This document shows positions 28,023 through 37,279 of a stretch of 64,000 nucleotides of DNA, piece after piece (position 1 is the stretch's first letter; every line of letters begins with the position of its first letter). A program made the position numbers and the translations under genes. The stretch lies in NCBI RefSeq assembly GCF_001718835.1, contig NZ_CP013443.1, positions 434,001 through 498,000 on the forward strand, read 5' to 3'. The notes beneath the pieces are model-generated. The model was not told the origin of the DNA and did no database searches. It saw only the letters and a program-made list of their open reading frames with translations. The DNA is from Burkholderia cepacia. GTDB lineage: Bacteria > Pseudomonadota > Gammaproteobacteria > Burkholderiales > Burkholderiaceae.

Positions 28023-31000
28023 TCTCGGCATCACCAGACTGAAGCTCAACTGCCGGGCGGTGCGCAGTGCAAGCGGAAATGCCCGCCGGTGAAGACCCCG
28101 CCTGAACGAACCAAGCGGTCGATCGGCTTCGCGTTTGGTGATGAATGGATCGCTCACGACGATTTCACGATCGATGGTCCGTTGCCGATTACGTGGCAGC
28201 GTACTTATCGCTCGTTCTTCGGCGCGAACGATGAGCGCGGCGAGCTTGGCGCGCGCTGGATCACGCCTTACACGACACGCATCAATATCGTCGGTTCGAA
28301 GCTGGTCTATCACGACGCGGAAGGTCGCAGTCTCGGCTATCCGCTGCTCGCCGCAGGCAGCGCCCACGACGATCTTGCCGAAGACCTCACGCTGCTGCGT
28401 CTCGACGATCGGTGGTTGACGCTGACGCGCGGACACACGCTGCTCGAGGCGTACGAGCGGCATGGCAATGTATTCCGCCTTGCGTTCATCAAGGATCGCG
28501 CGGGCAACCAGGTCACGCTCGATTACGGCGAACAGGGCCGGCTGTATCGACTGATCACGCCGCACGCGCAGGTCGCGTTTCGCCATGATGCGCACGGACG
28601 CATCATCGAAATCGCACACCATAACGCTCAGGGCGAACGCCTCGGCACGCTCGCGACCTACGAATATGATCGCGACAACGATTTGATTGCCGCGGCCGAC
28701 CGCTACGGCAACCGGCGCGAATACCGTTATCGCGACCACCTCGTCACGCGTTACACCGATCGGACCGGCCGCGGCGTCAATCTCGAATGGAGCGGCACCG
28801 GCCCGACGGCCAAATGCGTTCGCGAATACGCCGACGACGGCAGCGACGAAGTGCGGCTCGCGTGGCATCCGGACTTCCGGATGGTCAGCGTGACCGATGC
28901 GCTCGGCAACGTCACGCATCACTACTACGACGTCAAGGGTTTCTCGTTCCGCGTGATCCATCCCGATGGCAGCGAGGAATGGATGTATCGCGATGCGAAT
29001 GACAATCTCGTCCAGTTCATCCATCGCGACGGCACTGTCGAGCACTTGTCGTATGACGCGCGTGGCAATTTCGTGTGCCACCAGCGTACCGACGGCAGCG
29101 TAGTCGAAATGGCATACGACGAGAAGGCTCAACTCGTTCGCGTTACCGATCCGCTCGGGCATCCATGGCTGCGCGAATACGACGACGCGGGCAACGTGGT
29201 CGCGCAGATCGATCCGCTTGGCCGCAAGACAGAGTTTGCGTACGACGGCAAAGGGCTCGTCACGCAGATCAAGGACGCGAAGGGTGGCGCAAAGTCGTTG
29301 AAGTACGACGAAGCCGGACGGCTGACGAGCTATACCGACTGCTCGGGCAAGACGACACAATGGACGTATGACGGACAGGGCCGGCTGGTCGCGACGAAAG
29401 ATCCGGCGGGCGGTACGACGACGTTCCGCTATGGCGTGAACGGGCAATTGGTCGAACTGGTCTCGCCGGCGGGCCGAGAACAATTGAGCTACGACGCGGA
29501 GGGACGTCTGCTGACTCGTACCGATCCGTTGAGCCGAGTGACGCGTTACGGGTACGACGCAGCGGGGCGTATCAACATCCGGACCGATGCGCTTGGTCAG
29601 GTGCTTTCATACCGTTATGACCGGCTGGGGCGTCTTGTCGCGCTGACCGATCCGAATCATGCGACTTATGCATTCCGATATGACGCGGCCGGCAGGTTGA
29701 TCGAGGAGATCGACTTCGACGGAAAGGCGACGCGCTACGCATATGACGAGGCGAGCAGCCGTCTTGAATCGGTCGATGAGGCTGGCCTGGTCGTGCGGAT
29801 GTCCCATGACCGCGGCGGTCGGCTCAATGGGCGTTCGGTTGAGGATCAAGAGGAGCGCTTCGCTGACGATCCTTTAGGGCGCTTGATCGAAGCAAGCAAT
29901 CGACACAGTCGCATCCATCGGTTCTTCGATCCGGTAGGCAATCTGGTGCGTGAGCATCACGCGTACGACGTATTTGGCGAGCGCAGGAGTTTCGTGTGGC
30001 ATCACGATTACGACGAACTCGGCAATCGGATCAGGACGGTTCGACCGGATGATCACACGATCGACTGGCTGACTTACGGCTCCGGACACGTGCACGGCAT
30101 GATGCTGGACGGCAAGGAGCTCGTGCAGATCGAGCGGGATGATCTGCATCGGGAGACGTTGCGCACGCTGGCGAGCAAGATCGATCAACGTTCCGTGTAT
30201 GACCCGGCAGGGCGATTGTTGCAACGGACGGTGCAGCGCGCGAATGCGCCCGCGCCGTTGGCGGAGCGCCGTTATCGTTACGACGGGTCGGGACAACTCA
30301 CGCAGATCGAGGACAGCCGCCGGGGACTGACGGACTATCGCTACGATCCGGTCGGTCGGCTGATCGAATCAATCGGACCGGCAGGCAAGGAGCGGTTTGC
30401 GTTCGATCCGGCGAGCAATATCGTGGATCCGGGGCATCCGGAAACTGCGCGTACTGCGACACGCTCGAGTCCGGTGCGTCCGGAAAGCACGTTGCCGGCC
30501 GAGGTGCCGAAGGTGCTCGGCAACCTGTTGAAGCGGTATGCCGGACAGCGTTTCGAGTATGACGCGCGCGGGAACCTCGTTCATCGAATGTCTCCGGCGG
30601 GCGAGCAACATTACGAGTGGGATGCGTTTAACCGGCTGCAGGCGGCGCGGGTGGAAGAGGCGTCGCGAAGGAGTGCGTCGCGGTATTACTACGATGCGCT
30701 GGGTCGGCGGATCGCCAAGGAGGTGGACGGCGAGCGGACCACGTTCGGCTGGGATGGCGACAGGCTGGCGTACGAGAGCGAAACGCAAGGCAGTACCCAT
30801 TACGTGTACGAGGCGGATTCATTCGTGCCGCTGGCGCAGTACGTGAGTGCGCCGGTCGCCGGGATTGAGACGCCGGCACGGACGGAGGCGGACCGATACA
30901 CGCCGGAGGAAGATCCGCTGCAGCGCGTGCCGGAGCGAGTCGGCGAAGCGCACGCGTTCTATTACCACTGTGACCAGATCGGCACGCCGCTGCTGATGAC

Positions 31001-31027
31001 TGACGAACTGGGTGAGGTGGTTTGGGA
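28023..31027 (+). pseudogene. 5' part of a displaced rhs gene, cut by an IS element
   Basis: Rhs shell sequence enters without a start codon (CPPVKTPPERTKRSIGFAFG) and runs through DUF6531-like and YD repeats until the IS4-family element at 31028. It lacks the N-terminal region of the intact Rhs protein but is closely similar to it throughout the core (LGARWITPYTTRI, QYVSAPVAGIETP, FYYHCDQIGTPLL). A GTG at 28089 could start a 1007-residue product that ends inside the IS. Removing the IS and one target copy joins it in frame to 32523-33102. Confidence 0.85.
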
Positions 31028-32513
31028 CATCGTCTTATACACAAGCCTGGCCTCCGCAACCGTAGGCCGGAACAAACCGTCGTCGAGCAATAAGAGCGCG
31101 CGGGGCTTGTAAACTTTCGGCGCGTCGCGTTTACTCTCGCTTTTTGCGTGAACGCCTTGGCCCTGGAAGCACCGTACTGGACGGAAACTGAATTTACCGA
31201 CCTTGACCTTGGCGACGCGCGCTTGAACAAGCGAGCGAGGACATTGATGGAACGATTGGCGGCCAAGCCGACGGCCGGCGTGCCGCAGGCGTGTCGGGGC
31301 TGGGGCGAGACGATGGGGGCGTACCGCTTCTTCGACAACGACGAGGTCGAGTGGGGAGCGATTCTGGAGCCGCACTGGCGGCAGACCGAGCAACGCATGG
31401 CAGCCCAGTCGGTCGTGCTGTGCCTGCAGGACACCACGGAACTGGATTTCAACGGCCGGCAGGCAATGGGCCTCGGACCGCTGTCTTACGAGGCGCAGCG
31501 CGGGATGTATTTGCATCCGACCTACGCGGTGACGCCCGAGCGGGTGCCGCTGGGCGTGCTTGACGCGTGGATGTGGGCGCGTGAGCCCAAGGACGCGCAG
31601 GGCAAGCGCGGCGGCCTCAAGGAAAGCCTGCGCTGGATCGAGGGCTACGAGCGGGTGGCGGAAACGGCAGCGAGCTTGCCGCACACGCGACTGGTGTACG
31701 TCGCTGATCGCGAGGCGGACATGCTCGCACTGATGGTGCGGGCGCAGGAGCTGGACACGCCGGCGGATTGGCTGATTCGCTCGACCCACGACCGTGCGCT
31801 GCCCGAGGCAGCGAAGCTGTGGGCGGCGACGACAGAAGGCGCACCGCTCGGCGAGATTGCCTTCACGATGGGCTCGCGTCACGGCGTGAAGGCGCGCCAA
31901 GTGCGTCAGCACGTATGGTTGCGGCGCATCGAACTGCCGGCAGGTGTTGGTCAAAGCGTAGCGGCCACGTGTCTGGTGGCGCGTGAGTTTGATGCACCAA
32001 GCGGCGTCAAGCCGATCGAATGGCGCTTGCTGACCAACCGCGAAGCCACGACGCTGCCGGAAGCGATTGAACTGATCGACTGGTATCGGGCGCGCTGGGA
32101 AATCGAGATCTTGTTCAACGTGCTGAAGAACGGCTGCCGAGTCGAGGCGTTGCAATTGGGCACGATTGAACGACTTGAGCGCGCGTTGGCACTGTTTCTG
32201 GTGGTGGCGTGGCGGATCACCCATCTAATGCGCCTGGGCCGCAGTTGCCCCGATCTCGATGCCGAACTGTTCTTCGATGCCGATGAAATTCGCGGCGCGT
32301 ATTTGCTCACCGACGTCAAGCAGCCGGCCCAGCCCAAGCTCAACGAGGTGCTGCGCTTGATCGCGCGCCTGGGCGGATTCCTCGGCCGCAAGGGCGACGG
32401 CGAACCCGGTGCGAAAGCCATCTGGCTCGGACTCAAAGAGGTTCATGTCGCCGCCAAGACATTGCAAAAGTTACGTGCCGGCGGTCACGCCGACAATTGT
32501 GTATAAGCCGATG
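31028..32513 (+). mobile_element. IS4-family insertion sequence (Tn5/IS50-like), 1486 bp
   Basis: Terminal inverted repeats are CATCGTCTTATACACAA on the left and, read inwards, CATCGGCTTATACACAA on the right, with one mismatch. Both flanks carry the 9-bp direct repeat GGTTTGGGA (31019-31027 and 32514-32522), the target duplication expected for this family. It contains one transposase gene. The ends resemble the Tn5 end motif CTTATACACA. Confidence 0.95.
31148..32506 (+). CDS. IS4-family transposase
   Basis: 452 residues from a GTG. The N-terminal DNA-binding domain matches the Tn5 type (FTDLDLGDARLNKRARTLME; GWGETMGAYRFFDND). Catalytic acids fall in LQDTTELDF and YVADREADM. The IS4 signature Y-(2)-R-(3)-E-(6)-K is exact in YRARWEIEILFNVLK. 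The stop codon lies inside the right inverted repeat. The gene is intact, so the element may be active. Confidence 0.95.
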   Translation: MNALALEAPYWTETEFTDLDLGDARLNKRARTLMERLAAKPTAGVPQACRGWGETMGAYRFFDNDEVEWGAILEPHWRQTEQRMAAQSVVLCLQDTTELDFNGRQAMGLGPLSYEAQRGMYLHPTYAVTPERVPLGVLDAWMWAREPKDAQGKRGGLKESLRWIEGYERVAETAASLPHTRLVYVADREADMLALMVRAQELDTPADWLIRSTHDRALPEAAKLWAATTEGAPLGEIAFTMGSRHGVKARQVRQHVWLRRIELPAGVGQSVAATCLVAREFDAPSGVKPIEWRLLTNREATTLPEAIELIDWYRARWEIEILFNVLKNGCRVEALQLGTIERLERALALFLVVAWRITHLMRLGRSCPDLDAELFFDADEIRGAYLLTDVKQPAQPKLNEVLRLIARLGGFLGRKGDGEPGAKAIWLGLKEVHVAAKTLQKLRAGGHADNCV

Positions 32514-32522
32514 GGTTTGGGA

Positions 32523-33102
32523 GGCTTCGTACAAGGCGTGGGGCGAAGCGCGGGAGGTGATTGCGCGGGTGTCGAAGGCGGCGGGGATTACGCCGCGGAA
32601 TCTGCTGAGGTTTCAGGGGCAGCAGGTTGATGGGGAGACGGGGCTGCACTATAACCGGCATCGGTACTACGATCCGAACGTTGGGCGGTTCATCTCGAAG
32701 GACCCGATTGGACTGAATGGCGGGCCAAATGTCTATCAGTACGCGTCAAACCCGGTTGAATGGATCGATCCACTAGGGTTGTCCGGTCGAAAGGAGCATA
32801 AACCACGCATTGAGGATGGGAACAGCAAAGAGGGGTGGCAGCATATTGATGAACGTCATATCAGTGGAACCCATTCATCAGGTGCTGGAGATATCTTCCC
32901 ACCTGAAACCAGCCGTGAAGAGCTGCAGCGTGTGTGTGAGTGTTTGGTGAAAAATGGAACTCGAATATCTGACCCGAAGCGCAGAATTCAAACCTATGCA
33001 AAGAGGGGGAAGGTGAGTGGGAAGAGGGCTCGGGTCAGGGGTTCTTTTGACTCTCATGATAAGAACAGAACAATTACACTATTTCCAGTGGAGAGTGAGT
33101 AA
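32523..33102 (+). pseudogene. 3' part of the split rhs gene with its toxin domain
   Basis: It resumes the Rhs core exactly where the IS cut it (ASYKAWGEAREVIARVSKAA), passes YYDPNVGRFISKDPIGLNGG and WIDPLGL, and then gives a 106-residue toxin (32782-33099). That domain has GWQHIDERHI, GDIFPPETSREEL and a basic, strand-rich end (RARVRGSFD, NRTITLFP). The histidines ahead of a terminal strand pair recall RNase toxins of the barnase/EndoU/colicin type, but this is only a guess. A TTG at 32497 inside the IS end opens a 201-codon frame, so the toxin could still be made. Confidence 0.8.
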
Positions 33103-33532
33103 ATTGGTTAAATTTAATTTTGAGAGAATTGGTGGGGAGGCCCCGTCTGGATTTGATCTCGGGGAGATGGAGATTTTTTATGGTGGGGATTGTATATCTT
33201 CGAAGAAAGATAAAAGATTGAGGATGATGATTTATCTCTCAATTGTTAATTTGATTGATTCTTTGTTGGAGTTGGGGGATAAAAAGAAGGTTGAGTTTAT
33301 TTCTGTGGGCTCGTCATTTTCATTTTCTTTGTATTGGAAGGGTGGTGGGGTTTGTGTTTCTTCGAAAGGAGTTATGCTCGGGCCATTTAAATTTTCGGAG
33401 ATTCTGGGTTCAGTTGAGATGGGAGTGGTGAGATTTATCAATGATGGAAATGGGCTGGCTAAGGATGATGCTGTATCTCACGATCTCGACGGGGCGCTGA
33501 GTGACCTAAGGCTGGCCATTGAGAGGGGATAG
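33095..33532 (+). CDS. candidate immunity protein for the split Rhs toxin
   Basis: 145 residues from the GTG at 33095, overlapping the toxin stop; a TTG at 33104 is also possible. Strikingly AT-rich compared with the region. It reads as a mixed alpha/beta cytoplasmic protein (MEIFYGGDCISSKKDKRLRM, VEFISVGSSFSFSLYWKGGG) without a signal. The pairing rests on overlap and shared composition; I know no family. Confidence 0.7.
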   Translation: MSKLVKFNFERIGGEAPSGFDLGEMEIFYGGDCISSKKDKRLRMMIYLSIVNLIDSLLELGDKKKVEFISVGSSFSFSLYWKGGGVCVSSKGVMLGPFKFSEILGSVEMGVVRFINDGNGLAKDDAVSHDLDGALSDLRLAIERG

Positions 33533-33544
33533 ATCCTGAAACTA

Positions 33545-34483
33545 TGTGTACGACGAACAAGGCAACCTGAAGGAGCGCATGCGCAATGGCGAGCGCATCG
33601 TGTTCGGCTGGAGCAGCCTGAGGCGGATGGTGACGGCGAGCGACCGGCACGTGCAGGCGAAGTGTGTATGACGCGCTGGGTCGTCACATCGCGAAGTTGA
33701 CTGAGCCGCAAGTGCCGTATCTGGTGACCGCGGGCAGCTGCTGGCGTGACGCGGAGCGGCGGCGGCTGACGCAGGAACACGGTTACGGCCTGACGCTGCA
33801 TAGGTGGGACGGCGACACGCTGGCGTAGTACCATTGTGATCAGATCGGCGCGCCGCAGGAGGTGACGGACGAGGCGGGGGAGATCGCGTGGTCGGCGCAC
33901 AACAAGGCGTGGGGTGAAGCGCGGGAGGTGATCAGCGAAGCGGCGAGAAAGGCCGGGATCACGAATCCGCTGCGGTTTGTGGGACAGCACTTCGATCGTG
34001 AGACGGGCCGCACTATAAGCGGTAGCGGTACTATGATCTGGGCAGCGGTCGGTTCGTTAGCGAGGACCCGATCAGGCTGGCTGGAGGCATCAACGCTTAC
34101 CAGTACGCACCCAATCCGATACAGTGGTTCGACCCGCTAGGGCTGGGTGTCGGCAGTGGTCGCCATACGTCAGGCATTGCCAAGCCACCACTCACAGGTG
34201 CCACGCCGAATTCCATTTATACGAAAAGCAATGCGACGGCAACGTTACCGTGCAAAATTCTATCTACGATGGAAGCGTCGATCTAATTGGGCAGGTGGAT
34301 TTCAAAAATCACGGCGGATGTGCGTGCTCCAGCCACGCCCGCGTGATTGATCCACCAAGCAGTGTAGACAGTCTTGCGGCAGCGCATGGTCCCAATGCTT
34401 CTCATATTCCGCCAGCGGATGTTCCTGCTGAATGGAAGGCTATTCCGCCTGGTATGAAACCGGCAACACCAATTGGACAATGA
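33545..34483 (+). pseudogene. third rhs C-terminal fragment, degenerate
   Basis: Rhs core text restarts (VYDEQGNLKERMRNGERIVF), then shows a TAG at 33826, a lost base near 34012 (the GLHYN region) and a TAG at 34023. After that comes GRFVSEDPIRLAGGINAY and WFDPLGL at 34131-34145. The toxin frame then shifts again near 34255. The second half (NSIYDGSVDLIGQVDFKNHG, CACSSHARVIDPP, then HIPPADVPAEWKAIPPGMKP) is open to 34483. It cannot be translated as one protein without repair. Confidence 0.75.
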
Positions 34484-34492
34484 GAGGCTAAG

Positions 34493-34921
34493 ATGTCCGA
34501 AAACGTAAGCAAACTGCTGAACGACTATCACAATTTCGACGATGGCCTTGTTGTGTCGTTCGGCTTCTTCTATCCAGTAGGAGAGCCGCCTGCAGCTCAA
34601 GGCATTTTTTACGCGAAGAACCATTCAGTACCGGGAGATCAATGGGATACCGTTGCGATCGTCGTGAAAGACATTGTGGAGTTTAACGCGCGCTGGAAGG
34701 GGAATCAGCCGAACTCGATTTGTACCGGTGTGCATCTAGTGAGGTTTGGGGACTTATGGTGCATGGACGTTGACGGTGTATATGGGGAGGTAGAAGATCC
34801 GAAGTCAATCGAAGAGGTTCGACAATTCGGTGACTGCTATGCGATTGGCCGTGATGTCAGATTCTACGTTGTCAATAATCGTCGAGTTGACTTATATGCG
34901 CACTTGAAACACGTTGACTGA
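34493..34921 (+). CDS. candidate immunity protein for the third rhs toxin
   Basis: 142 residues starting MSENVSKLLNDYHNFDDGLV. It is cytoplasmic, acidic and strand-rich (GDQWDTVAIVVKDIVEFNAR; CTGVHLVRFGDLWCMDVDGV). It follows the toxin stop by 9 bases and is intact although the toxin gene is broken. No family recognised. Confidence 0.7.
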   Translation: MSENVSKLLNDYHNFDDGLVVSFGFFYPVGEPPAAQGIFYAKNHSVPGDQWDTVAIVVKDIVEFNARWKGNQPNSICTGVHLVRFGDLWCMDVDGVYGEVEDPKSIEEVRQFGDCYAIGRDVRFYVVNNRRVDLYAHLKHVD

Positions 34922-34958
34922 AGGGGCTACCAGCCGTTCGACGGAGGCCACACGGGTC

Positions 34959-35288
34959 ATGAGCTACGAATATAGATTGGTGTTTGACGATGCTGATTCA
35001 GCGCAGCATGTCATGGACTCGTTGAATTCGAGTGACGCATGCGTCAAGGCGGAGGCGCTGGAAGTTTGTCTGAAGGATCGGGCGCTACAGACATTGGCTG
35101 AATATGATGCTAGGTTGACTCAAGAGAGCGATCGGTCGCTATGGCTGGAAGTTAATTTTAGGTCGCTGAATTTATGCAATCTGGTGCAAGGAGCGTTGAG
35201 CGGCAGGGTTGTTAGATGTTTCGAAGATGGGGATTGGGACGATGAAGTAACGCTGAAGGAAGCGTTTCGTATCAAGACAAACAACTAG
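34959..35288 (+). CDS. small protein, possible second immunity gene
   Basis: 109 residues: MSYEYRLVFDDADSAQHVMD, then a central SLWLEVNFRSLNLCNLVQGA. ACGGAGG lies 11 bases ahead of the ATG; a longer frame from 34914 is less likely. It follows the previous gene closely and ends at the terminator at 35291. It looks like one of the small accessory proteins found at the ends of rhs cassettes; function unknown. Confidence 0.65.
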   Translation: MSYEYRLVFDDADSAQHVMDSLNSSDACVKAEALEVCLKDRALQTLAEYDARLTQESDRSLWLEVNFRSLNLCNLVQGALSGRVVRCFEDGDWDDEVTLKEAFRIKTNN

Positions 35289-35290
35289 AC

Positions 35291-35318
35291 AACAAGGGCC
35301 GCGTGAGCGGCCCTTGTT
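35291..35318. terminator. bidirectional hairpin terminator
   Basis: AACAAGGGCCGC-GTGA-GCGGCCCTTGTT is a perfect 12-bp stem between the convergent ends of the small gene at 34959 and symE. A damaged copy of the same sequence is at about 36792-36820, next to the symE fragment. Confidence 0.85.
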
Positions 35319-35346
35319 GTTGGTGTAATGAGTTGAAGCTCGTCGT

Positions 35347-35586
35347 TCAGGTGGCGGTGATGGTGAGCTTGCCGTGTTCGACGTGAACGCGGAGCTTCTG
35401 GCCGGCGTGAAAGCCTGCATCGTGGGCAAGCCATTGGCCCGCGATCCTGAGCCACAGGTACAGCGGCTCGCAGTGGCTGTCGTCGTAGAGGGCTTTCCGT
35501 CCGTAACGATCCATGTCTCGCTTGCGCTGCATCGTGATGAAGCGTTCCGTGACGGGGGGACGTGCTTTAAGATTGGCGTCAGCCAT
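35347..35586 (-). CDS. symE: SymE-family toxin
   Basis: 79 residues starting MADANLKARPPVTERFITMQ and ending with the SymE core: LYLWLRIAGQWLAHDAGFHA, then GQKLRVHVEHGKLTITAT. SymE proteins are small toxins derived from an AbrB fold, usually controlled by an antisense RNA over the leader. The start follows AAGGAG. Its leader and start codons match those of the divergent copy at 11594. An XRE regulator gene lies upstream in the same orientation. Confidence 0.85.
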   Translation of the reverse strand: MADANLKARPPVTERFITMQRKRDMDRYGRKALYDDSHCEPLYLWLRIAGQWLAHDAGFHAGQKLRVHVEHGKLTITAT

Positions 35587-35618
35587 GATCAACTCCTTGG
35601 GTGAGTTGGTGGTGGTCA

Positions 35619-35652
35619 GCGGTCCGTGGGTGTTGGCGCACTCACGGCCCGC
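35619..35652. repeat. hairpin between xre and symE, second copy
   Basis: GCGGTCCGTGGGTG against CACTCACGGCCCGC: the same element as at 11932-11965, with two positions changed to G-T pairs. Retention of the stem in both modules suggests it matters. Confidence 0.7.
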
Positions 35653-35659
35653 GCTTCGT

Positions 35660-36001
35660 TTACAGCTTACTGTTTCGCTTGTCTGCTACCTGATTCTTGA
35701 TGATAAGTGCATCGAGAAGCTCCTTCGCGAGTTCACGGGCATGTGCGGGCATTCGCGATACCGCCTCGAATTGATACCGCAAGTCGTCGTCAGGTCCGCG
35801 CTCATCGTGATCGAAGACGATGGCGTCAGCGCTGACGCCTAGCGCGATTGCCAGTCGGCGAATCACGTTCAGGGACGGGTGAGCGTTCCCACCTTCATAG
35901 CGCCGGATTTGCAGAACGGCGAGCCCGGCCGCATCCGCAAGGGTTTGCTGGGTAAGGCCACGCGCTTTGCGTAGCACGTTTAAACGTTCAGAGAATTCCA
36001 T
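35660..36001 (-). CDS. XRE-family regulator paired with symE
   Basis: 113 residues: LRKARGLTQQTLADAAGLAV, IRRYEGGNAHPSLN and a tail DDDLRYQFEAVSRMPAHARE. Same length as, and gap-free alignment with, the regulator at 11973. I start it at MEFSERL to match; the frame extends eight codons upstream. It lies 73 bases ahead of symE and probably controls it. Confidence 0.85.
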   Translation of the reverse strand: MEFSERLNVLRKARGLTQQTLADAAGLAVLQIRRYEGGNAHPSLNVIRRLAIALGVSADAIVFDHDERGPDDDLRYQFEAVSRMPAHARELAKELLDALIIKNQVADKRNSKL

Positions 36002-36022
36002 TCGCCAGAACCAAGGTGAGGG

Positions 36023-36043
36023 CATTCGCTTTTGAAACGAATG
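36023..36043. promoter_or_regulatory. possible operator of the XRE regulator
   Basis: CATTCG and CGAATG form a perfect inverted repeat with a 9-base spacer, 22 bases upstream of the regulator start. In the first module only the CGAATG half-site is kept at the matching place (around 12340). This suits binding of a helix-turn-helix dimer. Confidence 0.45.
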
Positions 36044-36129
36044 CTGACATTTTTGGGGTGTTCGAGGATCGCCTGCTAGATACTTAATATAGGCCGCTTT
36101 TAATTTCGAGATGCTTGATTGGCCGAAGG

Positions 36130-36516
36130 TTATATAAACCGGACACGGTCCCGTACCGCGGTATGAGTACGACCAGCAGAGCGGCAGCCTGCTTGCGGTG
36201 AACGAAGCAGGGGCGGTGACGTCGATGGATGGCGACGCGAATGGTCGCCCGCTGAAGCGCGCGAATGCGCCCGCGCCGTTGGCGGAGCGCCGTTATCGTT
36301 ATATTGAAGACCAAGATTTGGAAGGACGGCGCTGGGAAGCTGTGGACGCTCGATCACAGGCGGCTCTTGGCATTCAAATTGGCACGAAAGTGCATGCCAT
36401 ATCAAATGGCATCAAAAGACGAGGTTGATAACCAGGTGTGGAAGATGAGTACCAAGAATGGTGGGACATCTATCCGCTTGAAGATGGAGGATGGTCAGCC
36501 AATGACCGTTGAGTGA
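36130..36516 (+). pseudogene. fourth rhs fragment, internally deleted, with a toxin tail
   Basis: Rhs core text (SGSLLAVNEAGAVTSMDGDA) is joined directly to RANAPAPLAERRYRY, which lies much further on in the intact genes, so an internal deletion by recombination between repeats is likely. A frame change then leads to a tail (KLWTLDHRRLLAFKLARKCM, ending SIRLKMEDGQPMTVE). The WTLDHRRL motif is one I associate with Rhs C-terminal toxins. There is no DPLGL cleavage motif, so no functional effector is expected. Confidence 0.7.
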
Positions 36517-36517
36517 A

Positions 36518-36781
36518 ATGACGATTGACAGAAAGAGAGTGGCGGAAATCAAGACAAGGGAAGAATTTATTGATTTTATGGCTGACTTCGTGAGATCAAT
36601 AAGAAGTGAGGTGGCGATCGAAAATAACACTGTTGATTCGTATCTTGAGGCAATGGCTTCCTGGGTTGAAGATATGGACGGCTATTACGAGAATATGGGT
36701 ATAGCTAATGAGGTGAAGCTTGATGCGATGAATTGGAGGGTTCTCGCGGACATTGTGGTTGCCGCAACAATGTATGAATAG
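36518..36781 (+). CDS. candidate immunity protein for the fourth rhs toxin
   Basis: 87 residues, acidic and helical: EFIDFMADFVRSIRSEVAIE, NNTVDSYLEAMASWVEDMDG. The N-x-T-x-x-x-YLEAMASW-x-x-D pattern is that of a small family (DUF7660-like) often found next to rhs tips. It starts 2 bases after the toxin stop and is low in GC like its partner. Confidence 0.7.
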   Translation: MTIDRKRVAEIKTREEFIDFMADFVRSIRSEVAIENNTVDSYLEAMASWVEDMDGYYENMGIANEVKLDAMNWRVLADIVVAATMYE

Positions 36782-36849
36782 ACTGAAGTAAGAACCAAGG
36801 GCCGCGTGAGCAATCCTTGTCGTCTGTGTGATGAGTTGAAGCTCGGCGT

Positions 36850-37039
36850 TCAGCAAGCGGTGATGGTGAGCTTGCCGTGTTCGACGTGAACGCGGAGCTT
36901 CTGCCCGGCGTGGATACCTGCATCATGGGCGAGCCACCGGCCGGTGATCTTGAGCCATAGGTACAGCGGCTCGCAGAGGCTGTCGTCGTAGAGGGTCTTC
37001 CGTCCGTAACGGTCGATGTCGCGCTTGCGCTGCATCGTG
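36850..37039 (-). pseudogene. 3' fragment of a third symE
   Basis: Close to codons 20-79 of the symE at 35347 (MQRKRDIDRYGRKTLYDDSL, WLAHDAGIHAGQKLRVHVEH). It lacks the MADAN start, leader and regulator. At about 37039 the similarity stops abruptly and other sequence begins, marking a recombination junction. Confidence 0.75.
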
Positions 37040-37269
37040 CCGGCGCACTCGACTACGTACGGGACCGCTACGGGTTTCCAGTGCACTTGGTTCCGCTGAC
37101 CTCGGACGAAAGCGAGGGAATGTTTCTGTACGACACGCGAGACGGCGCAGTCTACGATTACGAATTGCGCGACCACGCACGCTTCATCGCCGGCGAGACC
37201 GATGCGCGATGGGCAACGTTCACAGCATTCCTGGCGTGGTATTTCGACGAAACGGCTGCGGATGCCTGA
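37040..37269 (+). pseudogene. 3' fragment of an SMI1/KNR4-like immunity gene
   Basis: Open reading from the junction: ALDYVRDRYGFPVHLVPLTS, then MFLYDTRDGAVYDYELRDHA and WATFTAFLAWYFDETA. The YDTRDGAVYDYEL and final TFTAFLAWYF pattern resembles the end of SUKH-type immunity proteins. The N-terminal part is missing, replaced by the symE fragment on the other strand. Confidence 0.55.
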
Positions 37270-37279
37270 CGGGGATGAA

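Noticed and set aside
23900..31000. Regular short repeats resembling a CRISPR-like or tandem array
   Set aside because: They are YD-repeat codons of Rhs shell genes (YD-x-x-GR), not identical repeats with spacers.
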